Origin: Pseudoselenomonas ruminantium
Lineage (GTDB): Bacteria; Bacillota; Negativicutes; Selenomonadales; Selenomonadaceae
Direction of reading: 5' to 3'
Assembly: GCF_900142515.1 (NCBI RefSeq)
Contig: NZ_FRBC01000001.1
Location: forward strand, 185,523-249,522
DNA: 64,000 nucleotides
Of the stretch, positions 8,219-16,829 are shown piece by piece. The translations under genes were made by a program, and so were the position numbers. Numbering within the stretch: position 1 is the stretch's first letter; every line of letters starts with the position of its first letter. The notes under the pieces are model-generated. The model had not been told where the DNA came from. It saw only the letters and a list, made by a program, of their open reading frames with translations, and did no database searches.

Positions 8219-8995
8219 ATGAAGATCACGATGAAGAGCCGGCGGCGGGTATTGCAATTATTTTTTCTGGCCCTGATGTTTCCGCCGTTGTATTTCACCG
8301 GTGTCCTATGGTTTGGCACCTATATATCCGGTGACTTGGGCGGGCTGGCTTTGACAGATCCGTTGACAACCTTGGAGATCACGCTGGCAGGCAAGGATTT
8401 TTATCCGGCTTTGTGGCTGTCGGCTTTGCCGTTGCTGTTGGCAGCAGTTTTATTGGGACGGGTATTTTGCAGTTATGTCTGTCCATTGAATCTGTTGTTG
8501 GAGCTGCTGCCGGGAAAATTGGAAAACTATAAGTCGAAAAATTGCCAATTGCCAATCTATATTTTGGCGCTGGTGCTGCTTTTGTCCCTGTTGGTCAGCC
8601 TGCCGGTGCATAATATCCTTTCGCCGGTGTATGGGCTGATGCATGTCCTGCTTTTTGGCTTGGGGGTGGAAATCCTTCTGGTGGCCATCGTTTTGGTGAT
8701 GGCGCTGGTCATGGGGCGGAAAAGCTGGTGCCGGTATCTTTGCCCGCTGGGGGCTATGTATGGCCTTCTGGGCGTCAAAAGACGGCTGTTCCTGCAGGTG
8801 GATGCCAGTAGGTGCGTGCATTGCGGGCGGTGCCTGAAGGCTTGCTCCATGGGGACGGTGCCCGGCAGCGATAAGCTTGCGGAATCTTATCTGTGTACGA
8901 ATTGTGGTGACTGTGTGGATGTCTGTGACAAGCAGGCATTGCATTTTGGCATAACGGGTTCGAAGGATAGTGGAATCATTAAGGAGGGGAAATGA
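8219..8995 (+). CDS. napH: NapH-like membrane quinol dehydrogenase subunit
   Basis: A 258-residue integral membrane iron-sulfur protein. Four main hydrophobic segments are visible (near residues 10-33, 60-80, 110-130 and 140-165). Two CxxxCP motifs (CSYVCPL and CRYLCPLG) lie at membrane boundaries, and two ferredoxin clusters follow at the cytoplasmic C-terminus (CVHCGRCLKAC and CTNCGDCVDVC). This is the NapH architecture: quinol oxidation coupled through NapG to periplasmic nitrate reduction. The ATG at 8219 has AGGAGG 8 bases upstream. It starts 11 bp after napG and its stop codon nearly touches the start of the cytochrome gene. Confidence 0.88.
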   Translation: MKITMKSRRRVLQLFFLALMFPPLYFTGVLWFGTYISGDLGGLALTDPLTTLEITLAGKDFYPALWLSALPLLLAAVLLGRVFCSYVCPLNLLLELLPGKLENYKSKNCQLPIYILALVLLLSLLVSLPVHNILSPVYGLMHVLLFGLGVEILLVAIVLVMALVMGRKSWCRYLCPLGAMYGLLGVKRRLFLQVDASRCVHCGRCLKACSMGTVPGSDKLAESYLCTNCGDCVDVCDKQALHFGITGSKDSGIIKEGK

Positions 8996-8996
8996 G

Positions 8997-9527
8997 ATGA
9001 GTTTATTGGACAAGAAGTTCAAGCTCAAGCACATTGCGCTGGCGGGTTTTGCCTGCATTGCGCTGCTGGGTGTGACCGTGGCTATGATTGAAGCCACGAA
9101 CCAGAGCAGTTTCTGTGGCACGACCTGTCATGAAATGGATCCCATGTATCAGACCTGGCTCCATTCGGGGCATAAGAATGTCGGCTGCGCTGAATGTCAT
9201 GAAAAGCCTGGCATTGAGGGCACGATTGCTTCCAAATGGCAGGGCACGCAGGAACTCTTCCTGCATGTGACGGGACAGGTGCCGGACCCCATCAAGATGG
9301 AAAATCCGCAGGACAAGGTGAACTGCTATACCTGTCATCAGGGCAATATCATGAATGAAGAGATTGCGGCCAAGGACAAGAATCCGCATACGGCCAAGCA
9401 TTTTGCCAATGGCATGAACTGCCTGACCTGTCATAGCGGTGTGGTGCATAAGGATGGGGCAAACGTTGATTTGCCGAGCCGTGACCGCTGCTACACCTGC
9501 CATCTCGATGCCATGGGTAAATTATAA
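8997..9527 (+). CDS. napC: NapC/NrfH family multihaem cytochrome c
   Basis: A 176-residue membrane-anchored cytochrome c. One N-terminal helix (residues about 12-32) anchors a periplasmic domain with four canonical haem sites, CAECH (64-68), CYTCH (110-114), CLTCH (142-146) and CYTCH (165-169). An earlier site, CGTTCH (40-45), has three residues between its cysteines and is followed by EMDPM, which could supply a methionine ligand. The family moves electrons from menaquinol to periplasmic reductases. Typical NapC/NrfH proteins carry four haems, so five potential sites is unusual. The start ATG at 8997 follows AAGGAGGGG; an ATG at 8992 is in another frame. With no napB in the locus, this protein or NapGH must deliver electrons to NapA directly. 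Confidence 0.9.
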   Translation: MSLLDKKFKLKHIALAGFACIALLGVTVAMIEATNQSSFCGTTCHEMDPMYQTWLHSGHKNVGCAECHEKPGIEGTIASKWQGTQELFLHVTGQVPDPIKMENPQDKVNCYTCHQGNIMNEEIAAKDKNPHTAKHFANGMNCLTCHSGVVHKDGANVDLPSRDRCYTCHLDAMGKL

Positions 9528-9539
9528 GGAGGCGCTATC

Positions 9540-11822
9540 ATGAGTTTGTCATTTTCCCGCAGGGATTTTTTGAAGGGCATGGCAGTGGCCTGTGCCATGG
9601 TAACAGCGGGCTGTGCGCCCAAACGTGATACGCAGCAGGGGCCTGTGGGCACTGGTGAAGCCGATAAATGGGTCAAAGGTGTTTGCCGTTATTGCGGTAC
9701 CGGCTGCGGCGTGCTGGCCGGTGTCAAGGACGGTAAGATCGTGGCGGTCAAGGGCGATCCGGATTGTGCGGTCAATAAAGGACGTTTATGCGTCAAGGGC
9801 ATCTTATTGCCGAAGATTATTCCGACCAAGGACCGCGTACTTCATCCGCTGATCAAAAAGGATGGTAAATTCGTAGAGGCAACCTGGGATGAAGCCCTTG
9901 ATCTGATGGTCAGCAAGATGAAGGAAGTGCTGGCTTCTGACGGGCCGGATGCGCTGGGCTTCTATGGTTCCGGTCAGACCTTTGCCGAGGAAACCTATGT
10001 AGCCCAGAAGATGATGCGGGCGGGGCTGGGAACCAACAATATCGACGGTAATCCGCGTACCTGCATGGCCAGTGCCGTGGCGGGGTTCATCACTACCTTC
10101 GGTGAGGACGAGCCTTCCGGTACCTATGCCGATATCGAGGAAGCGGATACCTTCTTCCTGATTGGTTCCAATCTGGCGGAAGCCCATCCGGTGCTGTTCT
10201 CCCGTCTGGTTGACCGCAAGAACAGCAATCCCGATGTGAAGATCATCGTCTGCGATCCGCGCAAGACGCGTACATGCGATATTGCGGACCATTTCATTCA
10301 GTTCACGCCAAGCCGTGACCTGGCTTTGATGAATGCCATGGCACAGGTGATCATTGCCGATGGCCTGACCAATGAAGGGTTTATCGAGCGCCATACGGAA
10401 TTCATGAAGGGTGCGACGGATAAACTGACCTATGATGAGTACAAGACTTTCCTGCAGGATTATACGCCGGAAAAGGTGGAAGCTGCGGTAGGCGTGCCTG
10501 CGGCCAAGATCCGCGAGATTGCGCATCTCTTTGCCAATCCGAAGCGTAAGACCATGTCCATGTGGTGCATGGGGCTCAATCAGCGTACCCGCGGTGTATG
10601 GGTGAATAATCTGGTACATAATCTGCATCTGCTGACGGGCAAGATCTGCTCGCCGGGCAATTCTTCTTTCTCACTGACCGGCCAGCCCAGTGCCTGCGGC
10701 AGTGTGCGTGAAACGGGCGGCCTTTCGCATCTGCTGCCTGCTCACCGCATGGCGGCCAATGCCAAGCACCGGGAAGAACTGGCCAAGATTTGGGGCATCG
10801 ATCCTGCCAGGATGCCCAGCAAGCCGGGCTATCACACGCTGGCCATGTTCAAGGCGGCGGTGGAAGGCAAGCTGAAATTCCTCTGGGTGATGTGCACCAA
10901 TCCGGGGCACAGCCTGCCCAATCTGGAATACTATCGTCCCGGCATGGAAAAGGTGTTTATGGTCGTGTCGGAAACCTATCATCCTACCCGTACCAGTGAG
11001 CTGGCGGATATCGTCCTGCCGGCAGCTCTCTGGATGGAGAAGGAAGGCGTCTATGGCAATGGCGAGCGTCGTACCAACCATATCGCCAAGGCCGTTGACC
11101 CACCGGGCGAGGCAAGGCCTGACCTCGAGGTGCTGATTGAAGTCACGAAGCGTCTGGGTTATGAGGAGCTGGTGCCCTTCAAGACGCCGGAAGATGTCTG
11201 GAAGGAATACCAGCAGTGTCAGGAAGGCACGGCCATGAAACTGGCTTCCTACGACAGATTGCGCAAGGGACATGGCTTTACCTGGCCGGTACCCGATGAT
11301 GATTCACCGGAGACCTATATCCGCTATGCGCGTCCCTGGGATACGCATGTCAAGGAAGATGCACCCGATGGCATCGAGTTCTATGGCCGTCCTAATGGGC
11401 GGGCAGTCATCTGGGCAAGGCCGCAGGTCGATGCGCAGGAAATGCCGGACAGCGAATATCCGTTCTTCTTGACTACAGGCCGTATCCTGGAACATTGGCA
11501 TACGGGCACCATGACGTTCAATGTGCCGGAGCTCAAGAATGCCGTGCCGGAAATGTATGTGGAGATCCATCCCGAAGATGCCGCCAGATTCGGCATTGCC
11601 GATGGGGATCTGGTGGATGTCATCTCCCGCCGCTCGACCTGCTATCTCAAAGCCAAGATCAACGGCCGCGGGCAGCCACAGAAAGGGCTGGTCTACGTGC
11701 CGTTCCATGATCCGGTGCATGAGCGCCTGATCAATCGCGTGCTCTTGGATGCCTTCGATGCCGGTTCCAAGCAGCCGGAGTATAAAGTCTGTGCGGTCAA
11801 TATCCAAAAGCATCAAGGATAA
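9540..11822 (+). CDS. napA: Periplasmic nitrate reductase catalytic subunit NapA
   Basis: A 760-residue molybdopterin oxidoreductase. It begins with a twin-arginine signal, SRRDFLKG (residues 6-13). Cys49, Cys52, Cys56 and Cys84 (CRYCGTGC and GRLCVKG) bind the [4Fe-4S] cluster, with Lys86 in the electron path. Cys175 in NPRTCMASAV is the expected molybdenum ligand. A C-terminal bis-MGD domain with TTGRILEHWHTGTMT completes the fold. The length is close to monomeric, NapB-independent NapA proteins such as that of Desulfovibrio (about 755) rather than E. coli (828). VTAGC at residues 21-25 resembles a lipobox, so lipid anchoring after Tat export is possible. The ATG at 9540 follows AAGGAGG. A terminator lies just downstream. 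Confidence 0.93.
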   Translation: MSLSFSRRDFLKGMAVACAMVTAGCAPKRDTQQGPVGTGEADKWVKGVCRYCGTGCGVLAGVKDGKIVAVKGDPDCAVNKGRLCVKGILLPKIIPTKDRVLHPLIKKDGKFVEATWDEALDLMVSKMKEVLASDGPDALGFYGSGQTFAEETYVAQKMMRAGLGTNNIDGNPRTCMASAVAGFITTFGEDEPSGTYADIEEADTFFLIGSNLAEAHPVLFSRLVDRKNSNPDVKIIVCDPRKTRTCDIADHFIQFTPSRDLALMNAMAQVIIADGLTNEGFIERHTEFMKGATDKLTYDEYKTFLQDYTPEKVEAAVGVPAAKIREIAHLFANPKRKTMSMWCMGLNQRTRGVWVNNLVHNLHLLTGKICSPGNSSFSLTGQPSACGSVRETGGLSHLLPAHRMAANAKHREELAKIWGIDPARMPSKPGYHTLAMFKAAVEGKLKFLWVMCTNPGHSLPNLEYYRPGMEKVFMVVSETYHPTRTSELADIVLPAALWMEKEGVYGNGERRTNHIAKAVDPPGEARPDLEVLIEVTKRLGYEELVPFKTPEDVWKEYQQCQEGTAMKLASYDRLRKGHGFTWPVPDDDSPETYIRYARPWDTHVKEDAPDGIEFYGRPNGRAVIWARPQVDAQEMPDSEYPFFLTTGRILEHWHTGTMTFNVPELKNAVPEMYVEIHPEDAARFGIADGDLVDVISRRSTCYLKAKINGRGQPQKGLVYVPFHDPVHERLINRVLLDAFDAGSKQPEYKVCAVNIQKHQG

Positions 11823-11840
11823 AAAAACAAAGGATGCAAT

Positions 11841-11880
11841 AAAAAACAGTTCGCTGACACTTCGCCAGTGGACTGTTTTT
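11841..11880 (+). terminator. napA terminator
   Basis: AAAAACAGT pairs with ACTGTTTTT, with an extra CTG/CAG stem inside, ending in a run of five T. Its 3' part (CGCCAGTGG and the T run) matches the terminator before repeat copy B, so it may form the outer edge of the repeat element. Confidence 0.75.
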
Positions 11881-12483
11881 AAATTGCAGTTTGTTGATAA
11901 GTTCGTGCTAAAGGTAGCTCGTTCATACGCCGTCAGGGGTTCACGGGGGAGTACTTTTTCTGTTTCCGCTAAACGACCCTCCCTGCAAGGTTAGAGTTAC
12001 TTAGCTGGATGCGCCGGGCAGGCCAGCGGCGCGTCTTTCAGCGTGCTCTTTAGCTATTGCCTGCGTCGGGCCGGTCTTCGCTATCGCTCAGACAGTCGCT
12101 CCCACAGAAAAAGCACTCCCCCGTTCGCCCTAGGCACGATTCTGGCAATTGGCACGAACCGTTTCTCCCGTAACAAGCACATCGCTGTGCTTGCACCTTA
12201 CAGCAAAGGCGTAGTGGTCTTTACATGCGTACCTTTGGGTGGCGGTGGGGATGCTTTTTCGCCGACGGAACGACTGCCTGAACGAAGTGAAGGCTGGCCC
12301 GCAAACAGCATTGGCTGGAAGCTTCGTTGATTGGAGCGCCGTTGGCCTGCCCGGCGCAGGTAGCTGGAAGATTCGTACTTCTGCTGGCGGGTCATTTAGT
12401 GGAGCGGCGAAAAAGTATTCCCACCGCCGCCCCACTGAGCTGTAACAAATTTTATTCAGGCTCGCATTGATAAACTGCAATTT
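11881..12483. repeat. Palindromic repeat element, copy A (about 600 bp)
   Basis: This stretch between napA and napD holds no convincing gene. It is bounded by terminal inverted repeats: AAATTGCAGTTT at 11881-11892 and its complement at 12472-12483. The two halves are diverged inverted copies of one another; for example GCGCCGGGCAGGCCAGCGGCGC on the plus strand of the left half recurs as GCGCCGGGCAGGCCAACGGCGC on the minus strand of the right half, and blocks resembling CAGACAGTCG and GAAAAAGCA follow in the same order. The reverse complement of the right half is nearly identical to copy B at 63670. The right end stops one base short of the napD stop codon. Open frames inside are conserved as DNA, not obviously as protein. 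It resembles a non-autonomous mobile repeat (MITE-like) or a long structured RNA. Confidence 0.8.
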
Positions 12484-12720
12484 TCATTCTGCTTCGCCTA
12501 CGTAACAAGGATAGACTCCGAGGGTGCCAGGAATTTTTTCCAGTTCACTGCAGGTTTTATGCAGGCTTTGATAGTCATTTTCTTCCACATAGAGAATCAG
12601 ATCACCGGAAGGTGCCTGTTCTTCAATGCTGACTTGACTGAACTTTTGCAGGGCCTGACGGATGTTATCTTCTTCTTCCGATTTGAATTTCAGGATGACG
12701 CTGGCGGCGGTGATGGGCAT
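12484..12720 (-). CDS. napD: NapD, chaperone for NapA maturation
   Basis: A 78-residue protein with a ferredoxin-like fold pattern: ASVILKFKSE, then EEQAPSGDLILYVEENDYQSL, then IPGTLGVYPCYVGEAE. The core (A-PSG-LI-VE, then a helix, then GTLGVYP) matches NapD, a small cytoplasmic protein that binds the Tat signal of NapA and helps its maturation before export. The start at 12720 is preceded by AAGGAGG; an upstream in-frame ATG at 12759 lacks an RBS. It is encoded on the opposite strand to napGHCA, with the palindromic repeat between, so it must have its own promoter. That separation is unusual, because napD normally lies inside the nap operon. Confidence 0.85.
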   Translation of the reverse strand: MPITAASVILKFKSEEEDNIRQALQKFSQVSIEEQAPSGDLILYVEENDYQSLHKTCSELEKIPGTLGVYPCYVGEAE

Positions 12721-12842
12721 AGTGTTTCCTCCTTTTTGTAATCGTTTTGTCTTTATCATAGTATAGATTGAGCGGAAGTGTCAAATGGATAGAACTTAAC
12801 TTTTGCTCAAAACAGACGATAATACTAATGGAGATTGTCATA

Positions 12843-13382
12843 ATGGAGAATATTGCTGGCAGCAAGAAAACGAGACGCAGGTTGCAGCGTCAGGTATCTC
12901 GTAAATACCAGATGAACAAGAAAGGAGATCGTTACTGCAAAACAGGCAACCTTATAAAAAGTGAAAAGCGACTTTTACGAATCAATCACAGGCTTACGAA
13001 TATCAGAGCCAATCATGTACATCAGGCCACGGCGGCAATCATAAAACGAAAACCAAGTTTTATCTGCCTCGAAGACTTGAATGTGCAGGGCATGATGAAG
13101 AACAAGCATCTGTCCGAAAAAGTTCAGGAACAGAATCTTTATGAATTCCGCAGGCAGATTGAATACAAAGCTAATTGGGCAAAGATAACTGTTGTCATAG
13201 CTGATAGGTGGTATCCAAGCTCAAAGACCTGCATCAAGTGCGGTTATATGAAGAAAGACCTGAATCTATCAGATAGGACTTATGTATGCCCGTATTGTGG
13301 CAATGTGATAGACCGTGACTTCCAAGCGGCAATGAATCTAAAACGTTATGGAGAAGCGGAACTATTCCAATCTGCAAGCTGA
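12843..13382 (+). pseudogene. tnpB: Truncated TnpB (IS200/IS605 family OrfB)
   Basis: About 180 residues matching the C-terminal half of TnpB. Visible are the second RuvC acidic residue in FICLEDLNVQGMMKN, the FRRQIEYKANWAKI helix, SSKTCIKCG with CPYCG forming the zinc finger, and the last acidic motif DRDFQAAMNLKR. Full-length TnpB has about 370-400 residues; the wedge/REC part and the first RuvC aspartate (GIDLG region) are missing, so it cannot be an active RNA-guided nuclease. Upstream of 12840 the sequence is the napD promoter region, with no trace of the N-terminal half or of TnpA. The reading frame is otherwise intact, so the truncation is a clean 5' deletion. Confidence 0.85.
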
Positions 13383-13530
13383 CACCAACAAGTCAATGCA
13401 GATATGTACTCGTTCGTTAGCGGGGGATTCAAGCCTCTGGAGCATTACATCAAACGCAAGTAGTCTGCCTCTCGGGACGGCAAAAGCGGATGTGAAAAAC
13501 CTCTTTTGAGGAAAGAATGAGGAATGGAAC
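13383..13530 (+). ncRNA. Possible omega-RNA / right-end remnant of the IS605 element
   Basis: Non-coding sequence directly after the tnpB stop. It contains GTTAGCGGGGGATTCAAGCC and several short stems (for example AAAACCTC/GAGGAAAG nearby) in the position where IS605 elements encode the 3' end of the guide (omega) RNA. Assignment rests on position and on the G-rich stretch typical of these tails; the exact right end is not defined. Confidence 0.4.
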
Positions 13531-13593
13531 GTAAAAGTTAGCTTTTCTTTTGAAATGTATAGCTTTTTATAAGTTTTCAGTAACGGTAGCAGG

Positions 13594-14616
13594 ATGCGTG
13601 AAAAAGAATGGCGTACTTGCCGGCTCATGATCAATGGGCTGGCGCATAAGGTGCAATATAATCAGGCAACGATAGATAATTTATTTCTGCCATTTCTGCG
13701 GCGTATGGGCAAGATGCAGCAGAAATTAGGACGGCGCATGATTATTCTTCTGGCAGCTCCGCCGGGCGTGGGGAAGTCAACGCTGGCGCTGTTTCTGGAA
13801 CGATTGTCCAACACGGATGAGGAGCTTGTTCCCGTCCAGGCTCTGGGGCTGGATGGGTTTCATTATCCGAACAAATATCTGACCTCGCATAGTATTGAAC
13901 GGGGAGGCCAGCTTATCCCTTTGAGCGCAATCAAGGGCAGTCCGGAGACTTTCGCGGTGGACAAGCTGATTGGCAAGCTCACGGATGTGCGCAAGAACAA
14001 TGTGCGCTGGCCGGTATATGATCGCAATATCCATGATGTGCTGGAGGAAATGATTACGGTAAAAAGGCCGATTGTCATTTTGGAGGGGAATTGGCTGCTG
14101 CTGGGAGAGGATCGCTGGCTGAATGTGCGCTCCTTTGCGGATTACAGCCTATTCATCAGTGCCGAGCCACAGGATCTGAAGGAACGGCTGATCCGCCGTA
14201 AGATGGCGGGTGGCAGCACGATGGAAGCGGCGAAGAAGTTCTATCAGAAAAGCGACAAGCTCAATGTGGAGCGCTGTCTCAAAAGATCCTGGCCTGCAGA
14301 TGAAACCTGGCAAATGCTGACGGACGGCGATTATCAGCTGAAGGGGAAAGTCATGCCTACCCGCATGGTGGACAGGGATGCGCTTTGGAAGAAGCCCGAT
14401 GTGCAGTTGAATAATTCTCTGCTGGGGGGACTGAATAATCGCCATGCCGGACAAGGGGGGAAGACGCCTCTTTATGATGAAGGGTATGTGCAGGGCATGG
14501 AAGCAGCCCGGAAAGCCATTCTCAGGAAGCTTTATAAAAACGGCACAATGAGCAGCAAGGCACTGCTGGATACTTTCCAGATCACGGCAGAAGAGTTTAA
14601 GGACATTATAGAATAA
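13594..14616 (+). CDS. P-loop nucleoside/sugar kinase family protein
   Basis: A 340-residue protein of the phosphoribulokinase/uridine-kinase-like P-loop group. The Walker A motif is APPGVGKST (residues about 52-60). It is followed by LGLDGFHYPNKYL (substrate loop), RWPVYDRNIHDV, and a Walker B-like IVILEGNWLLL. RLIRRKMAGGS is the lid with catalytic arginines. Proteins of this kind are related to pantothenate kinase, uridine kinase and the putative fructose kinase FrcK. A C-terminal domain of about 60 residues, ending in EEFKDIIE, looks like a small helical or HTH segment. Substrate cannot be assigned. The gene stands alone; a long hairpin separates it from the convergent gene downstream. Confidence 0.75.
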   Translation: MREKEWRTCRLMINGLAHKVQYNQATIDNLFLPFLRRMGKMQQKLGRRMIILLAAPPGVGKSTLALFLERLSNTDEELVPVQALGLDGFHYPNKYLTSHSIERGGQLIPLSAIKGSPETFAVDKLIGKLTDVRKNNVRWPVYDRNIHDVLEEMITVKRPIVILEGNWLLLGEDRWLNVRSFADYSLFISAEPQDLKERLIRRKMAGGSTMEAAKKFYQKSDKLNVERCLKRSWPADETWQMLTDGDYQLKGKVMPTRMVDRDALWKKPDVQLNNSLLGGLNNRHAGQGGKTPLYDEGYVQGMEAARKAILRKLYKNGTMSSKALLDTFQITAEEFKDIIE

Positions 14617-14632
14617 GCTGCGTTCGCGCAAA

Positions 14633-14717
14633 AACGCCCGGCATCCGGGGATGCCTTTCCACCACAATTGACAGGCTTGTCTAAGTGATGGAGAAGTATC
14701 CCGGATTGCCGGGCGTT
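14633..14717. terminator. Long bidirectional hairpin between convergent genes
   Basis: AACGCCCGGCATCCGG pairs with CCGGATTGCCGGGCGTT. Further complementary blocks inside (CTTTCCACCAC with GTGATGGAGAAG, GACA with TGTC) extend the fold over about 85 nt. A similar hairpin with the same outer stem occurs at 20328-20411, also between convergent genes. Confidence 0.75.
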
Positions 14718-14734
14718 ATGGTCTTACGGTACGA

Positions 14735-15025
14735 TCATTTTACCTTGCTGGAGAACAAATAAACGAGAATTGTCAGCACGATGCCGCCGATACCCCATTC
14801 TACGCCTTTTTCCATGAAAGCGTAAATGGTGGCACCAAGGCAGAAGAGCACAGCCAGAAGCGTCTGTTTGGCGTTTTCCTTGCGGTAAGCGAAAGTCTTG
14901 TAGTCCACACCGGTGAGCTTCTGGAAGCATTCCGGGCAGATGATGCGCTGCTCGCCAGCTTCATTCTTATTCACGAGCGCTTCTTTTTCCGGCAGATCCC
15001 GGCCGCACTCAGAACATTTCAACAT
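14735..15025 (-). CDS. Small zinc-ribbon membrane protein, function unknown
   Basis: A 96-residue protein I do not recognise. The first part has two CxxC pairs (CSECG at 4-8 and CPEC at 30-33), giving a likely zinc ribbon. A hydrophilic linker follows, then two hydrophobic helices (residues about 55-70 and 75-92) joined by a short turn, and a basic end SSKVK. This arrangement predicts a cytoplasmic zinc-binding head on a membrane hairpin. It is convergent with the kinase gene and divergent from rny. No catalytic motif is visible. Confidence 0.65.
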   Translation of the reverse strand: MLKCSECGRDLPEKEALVNKNEAGEQRIICPECFQKLTGVDYKTFAYRKENAKQTLLAVLFCLGATIYAFMEKGVEWGIGGIVLTILVYLFSSKVK

Positions 15026-15103
15026 ATGATTACCCCCAAAAAATCCTCAAAGACAAATACCTTTCTATTTTACTTCATTTCTGTCGATTTGACTATAGAT
15101 TTC

Positions 15104-15132
15104 TTGACACTTATGGGGAAAAACATTAAAAT
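15104..15132 (+). promoter_or_regulatory. Sigma-A promoter of the rny operon
   Basis: TTGACA at 15104-15109 and TAAAAT at 15127-15132 with a 17-bp spacer. This is the strongest promoter before rny and implies a 5' leader of about 60 nt. Confidence 0.85.
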
Positions 15133-15200
15133 AGTAGGGTATAGTTAATGAACTATCAAAACAAATAAATAATGCATGAACGCAAATAAGTAAGAAGGGG

Positions 15201-16745
15201 GTGAGTATTATCGTTATCGAAGTAGTAGCGGTAATAATCGCAGCAATCATCGGTGCCGGAGCTGGTTATACGGCGCGTAAGCGTACCGCCGAAGCCCAGA
15301 TCGGTTCCGCTGAAGAAGAAGCAAAACGCATTGTAGCGGATGCAGAAGAAAAAGGCGAGACGAGGAAGAAGGAAGCTCTGCTCGAGGCGAAGGAGGAAAT
15401 CCATCGTCAGCGTCAGGAGCTCGATCGTGAGACGAAAGAACGTCGCAGCGAACTTCAGCGTCAGGAACGCCGCGTAGTACAGAAAGAAGAAAATCTTGAC
15501 CGCAAGCTGGATTCCTTGGAGAAGAGGGAAGAGGGCCTGAACCGCAAGGAAGCCCGCATTGACAAGACCCAGCAGGCGATTGATGAGATGCACGAACAGC
15601 AGAAGACGGAATTGGAACGTATTTCCAGCCTGACTGCTGAAGAAGCAAGGGTAATGCTCATGGCTGAGGCGGAAGAAGAGCTGAAGCATGAAAAGGCTAT
15701 GAAAATCAAGGAGTATGAGCAGCAGATCAAGGATGAGTCCGACAAGAAGGCACGGGATATCCTGAGCCAGGCCATCCAGCGCTGCGCTGCTGATCATGTG
15801 GCAGAAACCACGGTATCCGTGGTGGCCCTGCCCAATGACGAGATGAAGGGCCGCATCATCGGCCGTGAGGGCCGCAATATCCGGACGCTGGAAACGCTGA
15901 CGGGCATTGACCTCATCATCGATGATACGCCGGAAGCTGTTATCCTGTCGGGCTTCGATCCGGTACGCCGGGAAACGGCCCGCATTGCACTGGAAAAACT
16001 CATTCAGGATGGCCGTATCCATCCAGCTCGCATCGAAGAGATGGTGGAAAAAGCCAAGCGGGAAGTCGATATGCGCATCAAGGAAGCCGGTGAACAGGCA
16101 ACCTTTGATACTGGTGTTCACGGTATCCATCCAGAGCTGATAAAGCTGCTGGGACGTCTGCGTTATCGCACGAGTTATGGTCAGAACGTACTGAACCATT
16201 CCATTGAGGTTTCGCATCTGGCCGGTGTCATGGCTTCTGAATTGGGCTGTGATGTTACACTGGCTAAGCGTGGCGGTCTGCTGCATGATATCGGCAAGGC
16301 CATCGACCACGAAGTGGAAGGCAGTCACACCACGATTGGTGCTGACATTGCCCGGAAGTTCCGGGAATCCAAGGATGTAATCAACTGCATCGCCGCTCAT
16401 CATGGCGATGTAGAAGCCACCAGCGTAGAGGCTGTGCTGGTAGCCGCTGCTGATGCAGTATCGGCAGCTCGTCCGGGTGCTCGTCGTGAGAGCCTGGAAT
16501 CCTATCTGAAACGCTTGAAGAGCTTGGAAGAAATCGCTGAATCCTATGAAGGCGTTGAGCGTTGCTTTGCCATTCAGGCTGGCCGTGAGATCCGCGTCAT
16601 GGTAAAACCGGATAAGGTAGATGACACGGAAGCTGTAGCGCTGGCGCATAACATCGTGAAAAAAATCGAGGAAGAACTGGAATATCCTGGCCAGATCAAG
16701 GCCACGATCATCCGGGAAACCCGCGTTGTGGATTATGCAAAATAA
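15201..16745 (+). CDS. rny: Ribonuclease Y
   Basis: A 514-residue membrane-anchored endoribonuclease that starts decay and processing of many mRNAs in Firmicutes. An N-terminal transmembrane helix (residues about 3-22) is followed by a long, highly charged coiled coil (25-205). The KH RNA-binding domain contains [16 protein letters not shown], and the HD phosphohydrolase domain contains HSIEVSHLA and [12 protein letters not shown], which supply the metal-binding histidines and aspartates. A C-terminal domain completes the protein. The start is GTG, placed just after AAGAAGGGG, giving rather short RBS spacing. It is first in a string of same-strand genes continuing with an unknown protein and ymdB; rny-ymdB adjacency is known from Bacillus. 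Confidence 0.97.
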   Translation: MSIIVIEVVAVIIAAIIGAGAGYTARKRTAEAQIGSAEEEAKRIVADAEEKGETRKKEALLEAKEEIHRQRQELDRETKERRSELQRQERRVVQKEENLDRKLDSLEKREEGLNRKEARIDKTQQAIDEMHEQQKTELERISSLTAEEARVMLMAEAEEELKHEKAMKIKEYEQQIKDESDKKARDILSQAIQRCAADHVAETTVSVVALPNDEMKGRIIGREGRNIRTLETLTGIDLIIDDTPEAVILSGFDPVRRETARIALEKLIQDGRIHPARIEEMVEKAKREVDMRIKEAGEQATFDTGVHGIHPELIKLLGRLRYRTSYGQNVLNHSIEVSHLAGVMASELGCDVTLAKRGGLLHDIGKAIDHEVEGSHTTIGADIARKFRESKDVINCIAAHHGDVEATSVEAVLVAAADAVSAARPGARRESLESYLKRLKSLEEIAESYEGVERCFAIQAGREIRVMVKPDKVDDTEAVALAHNIVKKIEEELEYPGQIKATIIRETRVVDYAK

Positions 16746-16772
16746 GGCGTGCGTATGAGCACATAAGTGAGG

Positions 16773-16800
16773 AGGGTGCAGGCTATGAGCCTTGCGCCCT
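16773..16800 (+). terminator. Hairpin between rny and the next gene
   Basis: AGGGTGCAGGCT pairs imperfectly with AGCCTTGCGCCCT and is followed by TTTCTTACACTTT. It may be a partial terminator that lowers expression of downstream genes relative to rny, or an mRNA-stabilising 3' structure. Confidence 0.45.
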
Positions 16801-16829
16801 TTCTTACACTTTAGCGGGAGGATGCAATT

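Noticed and set aside
12130..12480. A 116-codon frame in repeat copy A with a similar frame at 63613-63933 in copy B
   Set aside because: Both follow DNA identity of the repeat, differ at their ends, and lack RBS and domain features. Treated as part of the repeat, not as a protein family.
13594..14616. Assignment of the P-loop protein as pantothenate or uridine kinase
   Set aside because: The Walker motifs and YDR region fit the superfamily but the substrate residues of neither enzyme can be recognised, so only the family is given.
16785..16814. A nine-codon leader ORF between rny and the next gene
   Set aside because: It has a fair RBS, but it lies inside a hairpin and nothing about its codons suggests attenuation control.
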